Shown: in pieces, positions 1-8,485 of the stretch
Layout: every line of letters starts with the position of its first letter
How positions within the stretch are numbered: position 1 is the first letter of the stretch
NCBI GenBank assembly: GCA_002501205.1
Contig: DLRW01000048.1
Span: forward strand, 1 to 17,439
DNA from: Flavobacteriales bacterium UBA7878
GTDB taxonomy: Bacteria; Bacteroidota; Bacteroidia; Flavobacteriales; Schleiferiaceae
Reading direction: 5' to 3'
DNA length: 17,439 nt
Position numbers and translations under genes: made by a program
Notes under the pieces: generated by a model
Seen by the model: only the letters and a program-made list of their open reading frames with translations
Told to the model about the DNA's origin: nothing
The model's database searches: none

Positions 1-1
1 T

Positions 2-178
2 GAAAGTGCCGAGGAAGTACAACAGCTTGTTGAGGGCCTGCAGAAAAAAGGGCTTTTAAGCTTTTGGTTCTTGAGCTGTCCTCATAGTTTCAGGATTGCG
101 CCCCCACTCAATATTTCGGAGGAAGATATTCGCTGGGCTTGTGCCCAAATTCAAGAGGAAATTGCGCGCTTAGATTAA
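2..178 (+). CDS. Class-III PLP aminotransferase, C-terminal fragment
   Basis: Only the last 58 residues are in the window; the gene begins upstream of base 1. The frame reads through a Glu-rich helix (ESAEEVQQLVEGLQKKG) and then CPHSFRIAPPLNISEEDI. This arrangement, an R-[IL]-x-P-P-L segment followed by an acidic helix near the C-terminus, is typical of class-III (acetylornithine/ornithine/GABA/lysine-type) pyridoxal-phosphate aminotransferases. The catalytic lysine and PLP site are not in the window, so the substrate cannot be assigned. The stop codon TAA (176-178) overlaps the stop of the convergent response regulator on the other strand. Family call is from the C-terminal motif only. Confidence 0.68.
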   Translation, partial: ESAEEVQQLVEGLQKKGLLSFWFLSCPHSFRIAPPLNISEEDIRWACAQIQEEIARLD

Positions 179-543
179 AGCTGAATCTTTTCGAGCTTAG
201 GCGCTGATAATGGCTTCTCGATATAGCTCTTTACGATGGGGCTTTGTTCGGCTTGCTGTAAATCGGAAGGATCGATACTGGAAGAAAGCATGTGAATATT
301 AAAATTCACCTCCATCCCGCTGGTGATAAGAGCATCCAAAAAGTCGAAGCCATTCATTACTGGCATCTTGATATCCAGTAAAATACAATTGGGTTTACAA
401 GCCCCGGACTTCAACATTTCCAAAGCGTGTTCTCCTCCATTCGCCTTATAGATCTCGATTTCGGAATCATAGCGTTCCAAAGTCTTTTCATTGATCATAA
501 GGTCAATGGGATTGTCATCAATGAGGAGGACAACTTTCGACAT
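175..543 (-). CDS. Stand-alone response regulator receiver (CheY/Rcp1-like)
   Basis: This 122-residue protein is a single receiver domain with no output domain. The acidic pair is D9-D10 (LLIDDNPID), the phospho-acceptor is D57 (CILLDIKMPVMNG), the switch serine is about S87-S88, and the conserved lysine is K110 (EKP). The IDDNPIDLMIN opening resembles the small Rcp1-type regulators that pair with multi-sensor kinases in Bacteroidota and cyanobacteria. It starts at ATG 541-543, two bases after the stop of the upstream histidine kinase, so it is almost certainly co-transcribed and is that kinase's likely partner. With no DNA-binding domain it must act through protein-protein contact or phosphotransfer. 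Its 3' end overlaps the convergent aminotransferase stop by four bases. Confidence 0.93.
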   Translation of the reverse strand: MSKVVLLIDDNPIDLMINEKTLERYDSEIEIYKANGGEHALEMLKSGACKPNCILLDIKMPVMNGFDFLDALITSGMEVNFNIHMLSSSIDPSDLQQAEQSPIVKSYIEKPLSAPKLEKIQL

Positions 544-545
544 TA

Positions 546-2495
546 CTACTGCTTTTTGGGTAATAGGAGAGTAAAGGTACTACCTTTTTTCTCTTTAGAG
601 TCTACAATTATTTCTCCATTTAAATTCTCAATTACTTCTTTTAGAATATACAGTCCTAATCCAGAACCGGGATGTTCTGATTTCACTTTAAAGAACATAT
701 CAAAAAGATAAGCTTGCTTTGCTTTAGGAATTCCCAGCCCATTATCAGAGACGCTAATCTCCCAATGATTCTCACGACTGGAAACTTTAAGCTTTACCCA
801 AGACTCTGATTTGGAGACATCCCTATACTTTATCGCATTAGAAATTAAATTATTAAGTACTATTTCGATACGGTAAGCATCACTTTTTATCGTTGAAACT
901 TCGAATTCTTTAATGAACTTTAATTCACGGTATCCCGGTATAAAACGAAACTTTTGTTCCATCTCTCGTATCAAGTCTTCAAGGTCAATTTCCTCTTCCT
1001 CAATAACAAAGCGCTTGTTCCGTGAATATTCGAGGGTATTGCGGATATAACTATCCATACTCTCGGTTGCGTCCACTAGCATTTTGCCGTACAATTTGGT
1101 CTCGGGCAAATGCTGTGAATTTTCAATCAAGTTTACCAAACCCATAATGCTGGATAAGGGAGCTCGTAAATCATGAGATATACTGTATACAAATTGATCC
1201 AGTTCTTTATTGCTCTTTTCGAGATTCGAATTCTGGGTCCGCAGGGCTCGGTTGGCATTGTAGAGAGCTGACACATCCTCTACCAGCATGGTTAAGCCAA
1301 AGATTTTACCTTCACGATCCTTGGCTGGTGCAAAATTGATCTTCAACTGAAAATCACGATTGCGATGCTTCCAACTTAAATATTCTTCGGAGTGACTGCC
1401 ATTTAGAGCCTTAGTGGCCATTTGCTTGAATGGATCGCTAAAATCCTTTGGAATTAAACTGCGAAAGGAGCGTCCTTCTTTAATATTAACTCCGGTAAAT
1501 CTGCGCCAGGCACGATATGCAGCCGAATTGCATGACATCAATTCGAACTTATCATTAAAAAGCAAAAAGCTATTGGGCGTGGAGTTTATAATCGCCAAAT
1601 GCCGCTGCTCCAATTGTGAAAGCTCCTCCCGGGAGGTCATTTCTTCAATCCGAACGCTCAGCACCTCAGCGGTTCGCTCCAATAAATCCTGGTGAATAGG
1701 TCGGAAGTAATTGAGTTTGTCACTTTCACAGTCGATCACTCCAAACACCTTCCCCCTAACCATAATTGGAACGGCTACCTCAGAACCGGCCTCGAAATGC
1801 TGTTGAATATAACGAGGGTCGGTCCGACTATCGGCCGTCATATACGAAACGGCAGAAGTAGCAACATATCCGGTAATACCAGCTGAGAAAGGAACTTTAA
1901 TACCCACCGCTACTTCACGTTTACCAATGCGCTGATTACCATGAGCAGCCACAGGAACCAATACATTACCCTTTCGTAAGAGTATCATGGCATCTGGTAA
2001 ATAAAGCTTGGAGAGCAATTCATCTACCAAGACCCACATCAGTTCATCTACATCCTGAACTTTAATGGCCTTCGCCAAAAACTCAATCTTCAATTGATTA
2101 AAACGATGCTCCAGAAAGGTATCACTGAGCTCATCAAAACCAATGGCATAGTATTTCACCTCTTTAGACTCCATAACCATTTGCACTTCGGCGTCGATGC
2201 GCGTTTCTTGCTTTGGCCAATGATCAATGGTTGAGAATTGATATTGTCGATGAGCTGGATTTAGTTTTTTAAATGCATCCAACCAGATACGACTATGCCC
2301 TTCGGTATCGTTATTAAATAAGTCTAACAAGGAAAGGCCGCCCTTAGAATTATACCCCATCGACTCCATTAGATTTCGGTAGGAGCGATTCAGGTAGAGG
2401 AAGTTGAACTCAGCATCCAAAATCGCGCAATATTCACGATTTAGATCGCCCAGCAGTTCCAATAGTGACGAATCCAGAGGTAAAGTAGCTTTCAT
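546..2495 (-). CDS. Cytoplasmic PAS-GAF-PAS sensor histidine kinase
   Basis: This is a 649-residue kinase with no transmembrane segment or signal peptide, so it senses a cytoplasmic cue. Order by eye: an N-terminal PAS (about 15-125), a GAF domain (about 130-285, with FSAGITGYVA near 203-212), a second PAS (about 295-415), a short coiled coil, a DHp helix pair with phospho-acceptor H441 (SISHDLRAPLSS), and an HATPase domain. In the HATPase the N-box is around N549-N553, the G1 box DNGLG is at 584-588 and the G2 box GSGLGL is at 610-615. All catalytic motifs look intact. The ligand of the PAS and GAF domains is not evident; no phytochrome-type chromophore Cys motif is seen. The start is ATG 2493-2495. 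The stand-alone receiver follows after two bases and is the likely phosphate acceptor. Confidence 0.94.
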   Translation of the reverse strand: MKATLPLDSSLLELLGDLNREYCAILDAEFNFLYLNRSYRNLMESMGYNSKGGLSLLDLFNNDTEGHSRIWLDAFKKLNPAHRQYQFSTIDHWPKQETRIDAEVQMVMESKEVKYYAIGFDELSDTFLEHRFNQLKIEFLAKAIKVQDVDELMWVLVDELLSKLYLPDAMILLRKGNVLVPVAAHGNQRIGKREVAVGIKVPFSAGITGYVATSAVSYMTADSRTDPRYIQQHFEAGSEVAVPIMVRGKVFGVIDCESDKLNYFRPIHQDLLERTAEVLSVRIEEMTSREELSQLEQRHLAIINSTPNSFLLFNDKFELMSCNSAAYRAWRRFTGVNIKEGRSFRSLIPKDFSDPFKQMATKALNGSHSEEYLSWKHRNRDFQLKINFAPAKDREGKIFGLTMLVEDVSALYNANRALRTQNSNLEKSNKELDQFVYSISHDLRAPLSSIMGLVNLIENSQHLPETKLYGKMLVDATESMDSYIRNTLEYSRNKRFVIEEEEIDLEDLIREMEQKFRFIPGYRELKFIKEFEVSTIKSDAYRIEIVLNNLISNAIKYRDVSKSESWVKLKVSSRENHWEISVSDNGLGIPKAKQAYLFDMFFKVKSEHPGSGLGLYILKEVIENLNGEIIVDSKEKKGSTFTLLLPKKQ

Positions 2496-2507
2496 AAAGT
2501 TCCGTCT

Positions 2508-2526
2508 CTAAAGTACAAATTTGCAC
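2508..2526 (-). promoter_or_regulatory. Possible promoter/operator for the kinase-receiver pair
   Basis: Reading the minus strand, TACTTTAG (2515-2508) matches five of the six fixed bases of the Bacteroidota -7 box TAnnTTTG and ends 12 bases before the kinase start. Directly upstream and overlapping it is a 14-base near-palindrome, GTACAAATTTGCAC on the plus strand (2513-2526), with one mismatched pair. No convincing -33 TTG at the right distance was found, so this is weak. Confidence 0.22.
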
Positions 2527-2601
2527 ACACTAAGTCCCTAAATTCTAGATATTCAGTCGCTTTTATTCGATGAGTCTAAATTTTTCTAGAAGCTATCCAC
2601 C

Positions 2602-4011
2602 TCATTTATTTGGAAATAGTTTCCCGGGGTTGAGAATTTCTTGGGGATCGAAAATCTTTTTAATGGAGCGCTGAATTTGCAGTTCTGCCTCATTAAATAC
2701 TACATCCATATAGTCTTTCTGCACATATCCAATGCCATGCTCTCCGCTTATCGTCCCTCCTAATTCCTTTACCTTTTGGAATAATTCGCGAATACCTTTG
2801 GGCAAGTCTTCCTTCCAGGCTTGATCACTCATTTCATTCTTGAGGATATTGACATGCAAATTGCCATCGCCAGCATGACCGTAGCAAACCGAATGGAAAC
2901 CATACTTCGCTCCTAATTCTTTTACTGCTCGTAAAAGCTTGGCCAATTCTGCCCGAGGCACTACCGTATCTTCCTCCTTATAAATGGAATGCGACTTTAC
3001 CGCCTCTCCTACTTTGCGGCGTAGCTTCCAAAGGGCTGCCTTTTCTTGCGCACTTTCAGCAAAGAGGACTTCCCCTGCCTCAAAACCTTCAACAATGTCG
3101 GCAATAGCCATACAATCCTGCATGAGCACTTCGGCATTATTACCGTCCACCTCAATTAGTAAATGGGCTTGTACTTCCGGACCAATAGGCAAGCTAACAT
3201 CGTCTACATATTGCAGGGTATAATCTATAGCATCTCGTTCCATAAATTCCATGGCCGAGGGTGTAATACCAGCTTGAAAAATAGCGGAAACCGCCTCGCA
3301 GGCCTTTTCGGCCGATTGAAAGGGAATCAACATTAGACGATCCTGCTGGGGATAGGGTATCAATCGAAATACGGCCTTGGTAATGATCCCCAGAGTCCCT
3401 TCACTCCCCACCATTAATTGGGTAAGATTATAGCCGGTACTGTTCTTTAATACCCGAGCTCCGGTACGGATTAATGCACCATCAGCCAAAGCCACTTCCA
3501 AATCCAGAACATAAGCATTGGTCACTCCATACTTTACCGCTTTAGGCCCACCGGCGTTCAGCGCTAAATTCCCGCCCAAGCTGCAAGAACCCCAGCTACT
3601 GGGATCGGGAGGATAAAAAAGCCCCTTCTCCTTGCAGGCTTCGTGAAAAACCTGATTAATGACCCCCGGTTCAACGGTGGCTTGCAAATTTCGCTCATCG
3701 ATTTCTATAATGCGATTCAGCTTTTCGGTTGAGAGAACCACCCCACCGTACACAGGCAAAGCCCCACCACTTAATCCGGTTCGCGCACCGCTGGTATAGA
3801 CTGGAATCCAGCGATCATTGCAATGCTTTAGAATATTTGCTACCGCTTCTGCACTGGAGGGCTTCAAAACCAAATCAGGGCTAAATTGATAGTCTTCAGT
3901 TTCATCATGCCCATAAGGCTCACGCTCTTCGGGATTTGTGATAATTTCCGACTCCTTTAAAAAGGATGCAAAGTGTTTCAGATCCTCATTATCCAACCGG
4001 CGATAGTCCAT
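2602..4011 (-). CDS. FAD-binding 2-hydroxyacid dehydrogenase (GlcD/D-lactate dehydrogenase family)
   Basis: This 469-residue protein is the normal length for the GlcD / D-lactate dehydrogenase branch of the VAO/PCMH flavoprotein family, which oxidises 2-hydroxyacids such as D-lactate or glycolate and passes electrons to an acceptor or quinone pool. The N-terminal FAD-binding domain carries SGARTGLSGG (74-83), PPDPSSWGSCSLGGN (134-148) and GSEGTLGI (202-209). The C-terminal FAD-oxidase domain carries HAGDGNLHVN (379-388), GEHGIG (423-428) and the closing FDPQEILNPGK (454-464). No GlcE or GlcF partner genes adjoin it, and there is no Cys-rich Fe-S extension, so it stands alone. D-lactate dehydrogenase is as likely as glycolate oxidase. 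It diverges from the peptidase gene across 47 bases. Confidence 0.9.
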   Translation of the reverse strand: MDYRRLDNEDLKHFASFLKESEIITNPEEREPYGHDETEDYQFSPDLVLKPSSAEAVANILKHCNDRWIPVYTSGARTGLSGGALPVYGGVVLSTEKLNRIIEIDERNLQATVEPGVINQVFHEACKEKGLFYPPDPSSWGSCSLGGNLALNAGGPKAVKYGVTNAYVLDLEVALADGALIRTGARVLKNSTGYNLTQLMVGSEGTLGIITKAVFRLIPYPQQDRLMLIPFQSAEKACEAVSAIFQAGITPSAMEFMERDAIDYTLQYVDDVSLPIGPEVQAHLLIEVDGNNAEVLMQDCMAIADIVEGFEAGEVLFAESAQEKAALWKLRRKVGEAVKSHSIYKEEDTVVPRAELAKLLRAVKELGAKYGFHSVCYGHAGDGNLHVNILKNEMSDQAWKEDLPKGIRELFQKVKELGGTISGEHGIGYVQKDYMDVVFNEAELQIQRSIKKIFDPQEILNPGKLFPNK

Positions 4012-4058
4012 AGGTCTCTCTAAAATATTCTAATTTAGGCGCGCTTAAAATTCAGGCA
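4012..4058. promoter_or_regulatory. Compact divergent promoter region
   Basis: Only 47 bases separate the divergent starts at 4011 (minus) and 4059 (plus). Each strand holds one near-match to the Bacteroidota -7 box TAnnTTTG: TAATTTAG at 4031-4038 on the plus strand, 20 bases before the peptidase ATG, and TATTTTAG at 4027-4020 on the minus strand, 8 bases before the dehydrogenase ATG. If both are real, their -33 regions would overlap the opposite promoter or gene, so the two genes could compete for RNA polymerase. No clear TTG -33 element is seen. Confidence 0.3.
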
Positions 4059-6239
4059 ATGTTCTATCGCAACTTAGTTATTGTTTTTGTAATTCTCATC
4101 GCCCCTGGCAGCCTTCTGGCCCAAAATCGCGATGTTACCGTTCAGGATGTTTGGCGTGGTACTTTTTACGCACGTAGTACCAGCGGTTTACGCAGTATGA
4201 ACGACGGTTTGCACTTTACCGTTTTAAATGGTGCGGATGGCAGTATTGATAAATACAGCTATGAAAGTGGTGAAAAAGTAGCCACCCTCCTTTCCTCCAA
4301 AGAGATTGAAGAGAAAACCGGTCAAAGCATCCAATTTGACAGCTACCAGTTTAATGCCACCGAAGACAAGGTATTGCTGGGCACCGAATCGGAATCCATC
4401 TACCGCCACTCCTCCAAGAGTTATTATTTCATTTACGATTTAAAGCAAGGCAGCTTAAGCAAGGTAGACGCCGAAGGCAAACAACAATTAGCCGATTTAT
4501 CACCTACCGAAAATAAGGTAGCCTATGTTTACCAAAACAAAATGCATGTGCAGGATTTAGATGGTAAATCTGAGTCAATCAGCTTCGGTGAAGGCAAAGA
4601 AGATGCCTTAATCGCTGGTGCCGTGGATTGGGTATATGAAGAAGAATTTAGCTTCCACAAAGGTTTCCACTGGTCACCTGATGGAAAATATATCGCCTAT
4701 TACCAATTTGATGAGTCTGAAGTACCAACCTTCTCCATGGATGTATACGGACAGGCTTTATATCCTTCGCAGGAAGTATTTAAATACCCTAAGGCAGGCG
4801 AAGTAAACTCCAAAGTGAGCATCCATATATATGATCTTAAAAATCAGAAAGACCATAAAGTGGAACTTCCCATGGCGGTAGAATACTATCCTCGCATTAA
4901 ATGGACCAGCGAAGCCGATGAATTGGTGATCACCACTTTGAATCGTCATCAAGATCACTTGATCCTATGGGAGGTGGAAGTAGAAAAGAAGGGCCTGGAA
5001 GTGGAAAAGCTCTACGAAGAAAAAGCGCCTGCTTATTTAGAAATTCATGATAACCTGCGTTTCCTGGACGACAATAGCTTTATCTGGACCAGTGAAAAAG
5101 ACGGCTATAATCACATTTACCACTACGGTGAAGATGGTAAACTGATTCGTCAAATTACCAAAGGGGAATGGGAAGTAACCGAATTTTACGGTTATGAGTC
5201 TGGCAGTGGTTATTTATACTACCAAAGTGCCGAAGAGTCGCCCATCCGCCGCAGCGTTTACCGCGTAAAATTAGATGGAACCGGCAAAGAAAAGCTGAGC
5301 ACTAAAAAAGGATGGAACGACGCGACTTTCAGCAGTGGCTTCCAGTTTTACATTAACCGCTATTCCAACGCCAGCACTCCAACCTTGGAGACTTTGCATC
5401 GTTCGAACGGTAAAGAAGTACGGGTAATTAATGACAATGAGGGCACGCAAAAGCGCATGGGAATGTTCCGTTTGTCGCCCAAAGAATTTATTCAAATCCC
5501 TAATGAGGAAGGCACCCCATTAAATGCCTGGATGATTAAGCCTCAGGATTTTGATGCTTCTAAAAGCTATCCGGTATTAATGTTTGTATATGGTGGTCCC
5601 GGATCGCAAACCGTGGAAGACAGCTACGATGCCTTTAATGGATTTTGGTATCAGGCCTTAGCCGCCAAAGGTTATATCGTGGTAAGTGTTGATAATCGCG
5701 GTACTGGAGCTCGCGGTCGTGATTTCCGTACCCAAACCTATCAGCAATTAGGAAAGCTGGAGACTGAAGATCAAATTGCAGCCGCCAAATGGTTAGCCGA
5801 GCAAAACTATGTAGATGGCGAGCGCATTGGTATTTGGGGATGGAGCTATGGTGGCTATATGAGCAGCTTAGGCATTACCAAAGGAGCCGATGTATTTAAA
5901 ATGGCCATCGCGGTTGCTCCGGTAACCAACTGGCGTTTTTACGATAATATTTATACCGAGCGCTATATGCGTACGCCTCAGGAAAACCCTGATGGATATG
6001 ATGATAATAGCCCTATTAATCATGTAGATAAATTGGAAGGAGCTTACTTCCTGGTGCACGGTAGTGCCGATGATAATGTGCATGTGCAAAACACCATGCG
6101 CATGATTAGTGCTTTGGTAAAAGCGAATAAGCAATTCGACCTATTTATTTATCCGGATAAAAATCATGGGATCTACGGGGGCAATACCCGCAATCACCTG
6201 TACACCAAGATGACTGAGTTCATTGAGGAGAACCTTTAA
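4059..6239 (+). CDS. Secreted dipeptidyl peptidase IV-type serine peptidase (family S9)
   Basis: This 726-residue exopeptidase belongs to the prolyl oligopeptidase/DPP-IV family and releases N-terminal dipeptides, classically Xaa-Pro. A Sec signal (residues 1-21, Arg4 then a hydrophobic core, cleavage expected in SLLA-QN) places it in the periplasm. Residues about 30-480 form the beta-propeller and include DWVYEEEFSFH (190-200). E195 and E196 there align with the human DPP4 double-Glu that anchors the substrate amino terminus, so this is a dipeptidyl peptidase rather than an oligopeptidase. The alpha/beta-hydrolase domain has Y511 (VYGGPGSQ, oxyanion), S596 (GWSYGGY), D671 (GSADDNVH) and H703 (KNHGIYG); the triad is complete. 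Sixty bases downstream is a peptide transporter that could import the released dipeptides. Confidence 0.96.
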   Translation: MFYRNLVIVFVILIAPGSLLAQNRDVTVQDVWRGTFYARSTSGLRSMNDGLHFTVLNGADGSIDKYSYESGEKVATLLSSKEIEEKTGQSIQFDSYQFNATEDKVLLGTESESIYRHSSKSYYFIYDLKQGSLSKVDAEGKQQLADLSPTENKVAYVYQNKMHVQDLDGKSESISFGEGKEDALIAGAVDWVYEEEFSFHKGFHWSPDGKYIAYYQFDESEVPTFSMDVYGQALYPSQEVFKYPKAGEVNSKVSIHIYDLKNQKDHKVELPMAVEYYPRIKWTSEADELVITTLNRHQDHLILWEVEVEKKGLEVEKLYEEKAPAYLEIHDNLRFLDDNSFIWTSEKDGYNHIYHYGEDGKLIRQITKGEWEVTEFYGYESGSGYLYYQSAEESPIRRSVYRVKLDGTGKEKLSTKKGWNDATFSSGFQFYINRYSNASTPTLETLHRSNGKEVRVINDNEGTQKRMGMFRLSPKEFIQIPNEEGTPLNAWMIKPQDFDASKSYPVLMFVYGGPGSQTVEDSYDAFNGFWYQALAAKGYIVVSVDNRGTGARGRDFRTQTYQQLGKLETEDQIAAAKWLAEQNYVDGERIGIWGWSYGGYMSSLGITKGADVFKMAIAVAPVTNWRFYDNIYTERYMRTPQENPDGYDDNSPINHVDKLEGAYFLVHGSADDNVHVQNTMRMISALVKANKQFDLFIYPDKNHGIYGGNTRNHLYTKMTEFIEENL

Positions 6240-6299
6240 AAAGCCAATCACCTTTGGATTAATTTTTGTTAATTCGACGGTCAAATTAAATTCCTAAAA

Positions 6300-7775
6300 A
6301 TGTCAAACACCGATCTAACGAAACAGGGTCACCCTAACGGATTATACATTCTGTTTTTCTCCGAAATGTGGGAACGCTTCTGTTATTACGGAATGCGCGT
6401 ACTGCTTACCTTATATCTGGTAAAATCATTAATGAAAGGAGATGCAGAAGCTTCTCTGATCTACGGAGCCTACACAGGACTGGTATACGCCGCTGCGGTT
6501 TTAGGAGGCCGATTGGCCGACCGTTATTTGGGTTATCGGTTAGCGATTTTGTTAGGATCGGTCTTAATGGCTATCGGTGAGTTTATGATTCTGGGTGGCG
6601 ATGAAACCTGGCTATTGCTGGGAATGGGCGCCATTATTGTTGGTAATGGCTACTTCAAAGCGAATATATCCACTATTGTAGGAAAGCTTTATGAAGACAA
6701 CGATCCTCGCCGAGATTCAGGTTTCACCATTTTCTATATCGGTATTAATGTGGGCTCTCTTCTAGCCACTACCTTGGTGGCTTATATTGGAGAAACCTAC
6801 GGCTTTAAATACGGCTTCTTTATGGCCGGTATTGGCATGTTGTCGGCTTTGGTAATCTTCTGGTTCGGTCGTCATCGTTATGCTGCCGCTGATGGCCTGG
6901 ATATTCGTCCTGCCGCTCGTGAAAAGGCATTTGCCGGAATTAGCTGGTTAACTGTAATTATTGTAGGTTCTTTATTAACCATTCCTGCTTGTTATTTATT
7001 AATCTGGCAAAACCAAATTATGGACTTCCTTCTACTGGGTGTCTTTATTGCGGTAGCCTACAGCTTGATTAAGGCGGGTATTGACAAGGGGCCTATTTGG
7101 CGTGATCGAATGATTGCCCTGGTCATCTTTATCATTATTAATATCGCCTTCTGGGCCAGCTTTGAGCAGGCCGGAACCTCCCTTACCTTATTTGCGGATC
7201 GAAATGTAGATCGTGAGATTTTTGGATGGGTAATGCCCGCTTCCATGACGCAGTTCTTTAACCCTGCCTTTATCATCATCTTCGGATCGATCTTCTCGGT
7301 AATGTGGGTTAAGCTTACTAAGATCGGGAAGAACCCCAGCATCCCGATGAAGTTCTCTTATGGTATATTACAGCTGGGATTAGGCTTCTTGGTAACCTTG
7401 TTCTTCAGCCAATTTGCAGTTGACTATCAGGTTCCATTAATCACTTTATTACTCTTATACCTCTTGCATACCACCGGAGAGCTTTTCTTATCGCCTATCG
7501 GTTTAAGTATGGTAACCAAGCTAGCGCCTAAGGAAATTGCCGGTGCAGCGATGGGTGGCTGGTTCTTGAGTTATGCCATTGCCAACTTCGTAGCCGGTAA
7601 AATTGCGGCTTTAACCGGAGTGGAAGAAGGTGGCGGCGGTGAGCTAGACATAGCTGCCGGATTTGACACTTATATTGGGGTATTCTCAAATATTGGCTTT
7701 GTTTTGCTGGGAATTGCGGTGGTAATCGCCTTCCTCAGTAAACCTCTAAACAAATTGATGCACGGCGTACGCTAA
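6300..7775 (+). CDS. POT/PTR family di-/tripeptide:proton symporter
   Basis: This 491-residue inner-membrane MFS transporter of the proton-dependent oligopeptide (POT) family has about 12-14 hydrophobic helices. The first helix holds the family ExxERFxYYG motif (E22, E25, R26, Y29, Y30), which couples protons and binds peptide. The two PTR2 signature regions lie at about 66-80 (AVLGGRLADRYLGYR) and 116-156 (GNGYFKANIS through FYIGINVGSLLA). FEQAG (288-292) in the seventh helix and GELFLSPIG (393-401) in the tenth are also typical. It follows the secreted dipeptidyl peptidase on the same strand with no terminator between them, so co-transcription is likely: the peptidase would make dipeptides and this carrier import them. 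A strong terminator follows. Confidence 0.95.
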   Translation: MSNTDLTKQGHPNGLYILFFSEMWERFCYYGMRVLLTLYLVKSLMKGDAEASLIYGAYTGLVYAAAVLGGRLADRYLGYRLAILLGSVLMAIGEFMILGGDETWLLLGMGAIIVGNGYFKANISTIVGKLYEDNDPRRDSGFTIFYIGINVGSLLATTLVAYIGETYGFKYGFFMAGIGMLSALVIFWFGRHRYAAADGLDIRPAAREKAFAGISWLTVIIVGSLLTIPACYLLIWQNQIMDFLLLGVFIAVAYSLIKAGIDKGPIWRDRMIALVIFIIINIAFWASFEQAGTSLTLFADRNVDREIFGWVMPASMTQFFNPAFIIIFGSIFSVMWVKLTKIGKNPSIPMKFSYGILQLGLGFLVTLFFSQFAVDYQVPLITLLLLYLLHTTGELFLSPIGLSMVTKLAPKEIAGAAMGGWFLSYAIANFVAGKIAALTGVEEGGGGELDIAAGFDTYIGVFSNIGFVLLGIAVVIAFLSKPLNKLMHGVR

Positions 7776-7794
7776 GCATTAATAGCAAATAATT

Positions 7795-7828
7795 AAAAGC
7801 CATCAGTCTTCGGGTTGATGGCTTTTTT
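7795..7828 (+). terminator. Rho-independent terminator after the peptide transporter
   Basis: GCCATCA (7799-7805) pairs perfectly with TGATGGC (7816-7822). The loop can close further through two G-U wobbles onto a C(UUCG)G tetraloop (7808-7813). The stem is flanked by AAAA on the left and a run of seven T on the right, 19 bases after the transporter stop. It should end the peptidase-transporter transcript. Confidence 0.9.
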
Positions 7829-7924
7829 TAATCCTAATTTTAAGGTTCTCTGCTTTTAAATCTCGAAATTGAGAGCTAATAAGCTTAAATAAACATTGAG
7901 TTAGTAATCTTTATTAGATACTTA

Positions 7925-8485
7925 ATGAGACGATTTTCATATTATATCCTTTTAATCGGATTACTAGGTTGTTCCTCGAACAGCAAGGCAAAAAAGGAGA
8001 TAAGCCCTTCTTCAACAGAAAAAATAAATACTGCATCAGGCAATAAAGACCCAAAGGATGACTATAAAGAAATCGTGCTTTCGGAAAATAGGCTAGATAC
8101 CTTTTCCATTCCATTCCCTAAGGGAAACACATTAAGAGTTTTAAAAAATCACTTCACCCCCTTTCAGGTTGAAAATAAGCTAGGTCAACAAGATGGACCC
8201 GATTTCCGATATATCCTTATCTCAAAGGACAAAGAAAACCCAGTTGCTTATTTAAATTTTAATTCTGAAAATGAATTTGAACTTGACGAAATTAAATTAG
8301 TCAATCCATTGGCTATTGATCAATATGGAGTGCGAGTTGGTGATACTTATAGACAGGTACTTCAAAACGCAAAGCCGACTTTAAGAATTCCACAAACTAT
8401 CACCAACACACATACCTGTATACCACAGATTCAAACATTTACTATGAACTGTTGGGGGATTTTGTCTTCACAGAAGAGATGCTAG
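7925..8485 (+). CDS. Small lipoprotein of unknown function, frameshifted near its 3' end
   Basis: As it stands this frame encodes 186 residues. It starts with a lipoprotein signal (MRRF, hydrophobic 5-15, lipobox L13-L14-G15-C16), then a Lys/Ser-rich linker, then a domain with beta-strand-like stretches, including the turn YGVRVGDTYRQV (about 135-146). The last 35-40 residues change character (Thr/Pro/Cys-rich, low complexity) and look like an out-of-frame read. In the frame one base back, an excellent continuation runs to a stop at 8568. One added base near the A-run at 8364-8367 would give a 214-residue protein. The gene is visibly more AT-rich than its neighbours. I do not recognise the family. 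A sequencing indel, a recent pseudogene or programmed slippage are all possible. Confidence 0.6.
   Translation: MRRFSYYILLIGLLGCSSNSKAKKEISPSSTEKINTASGNKDPKDDYKEIVLSENRLDTFSIPFPKGNTLRVLKNHFTPFQVENKLGQQDGPDFRYILISKDKENPVAYLNFNSENEFELDEIKLVNPLAIDQYGVRVGDTYRQVLQNAKPTLRIPQTITNTHTCIPQIQTFTMNCWGILSSQKRC

Noticed and set aside
6240..6299. Possible terminator between the peptidase and transporter (CCAA...TTGG followed by a T-rich stretch)
   Set aside because: The stem is only four pairs and the T-rich stretch is not adjacent; too weak to call.
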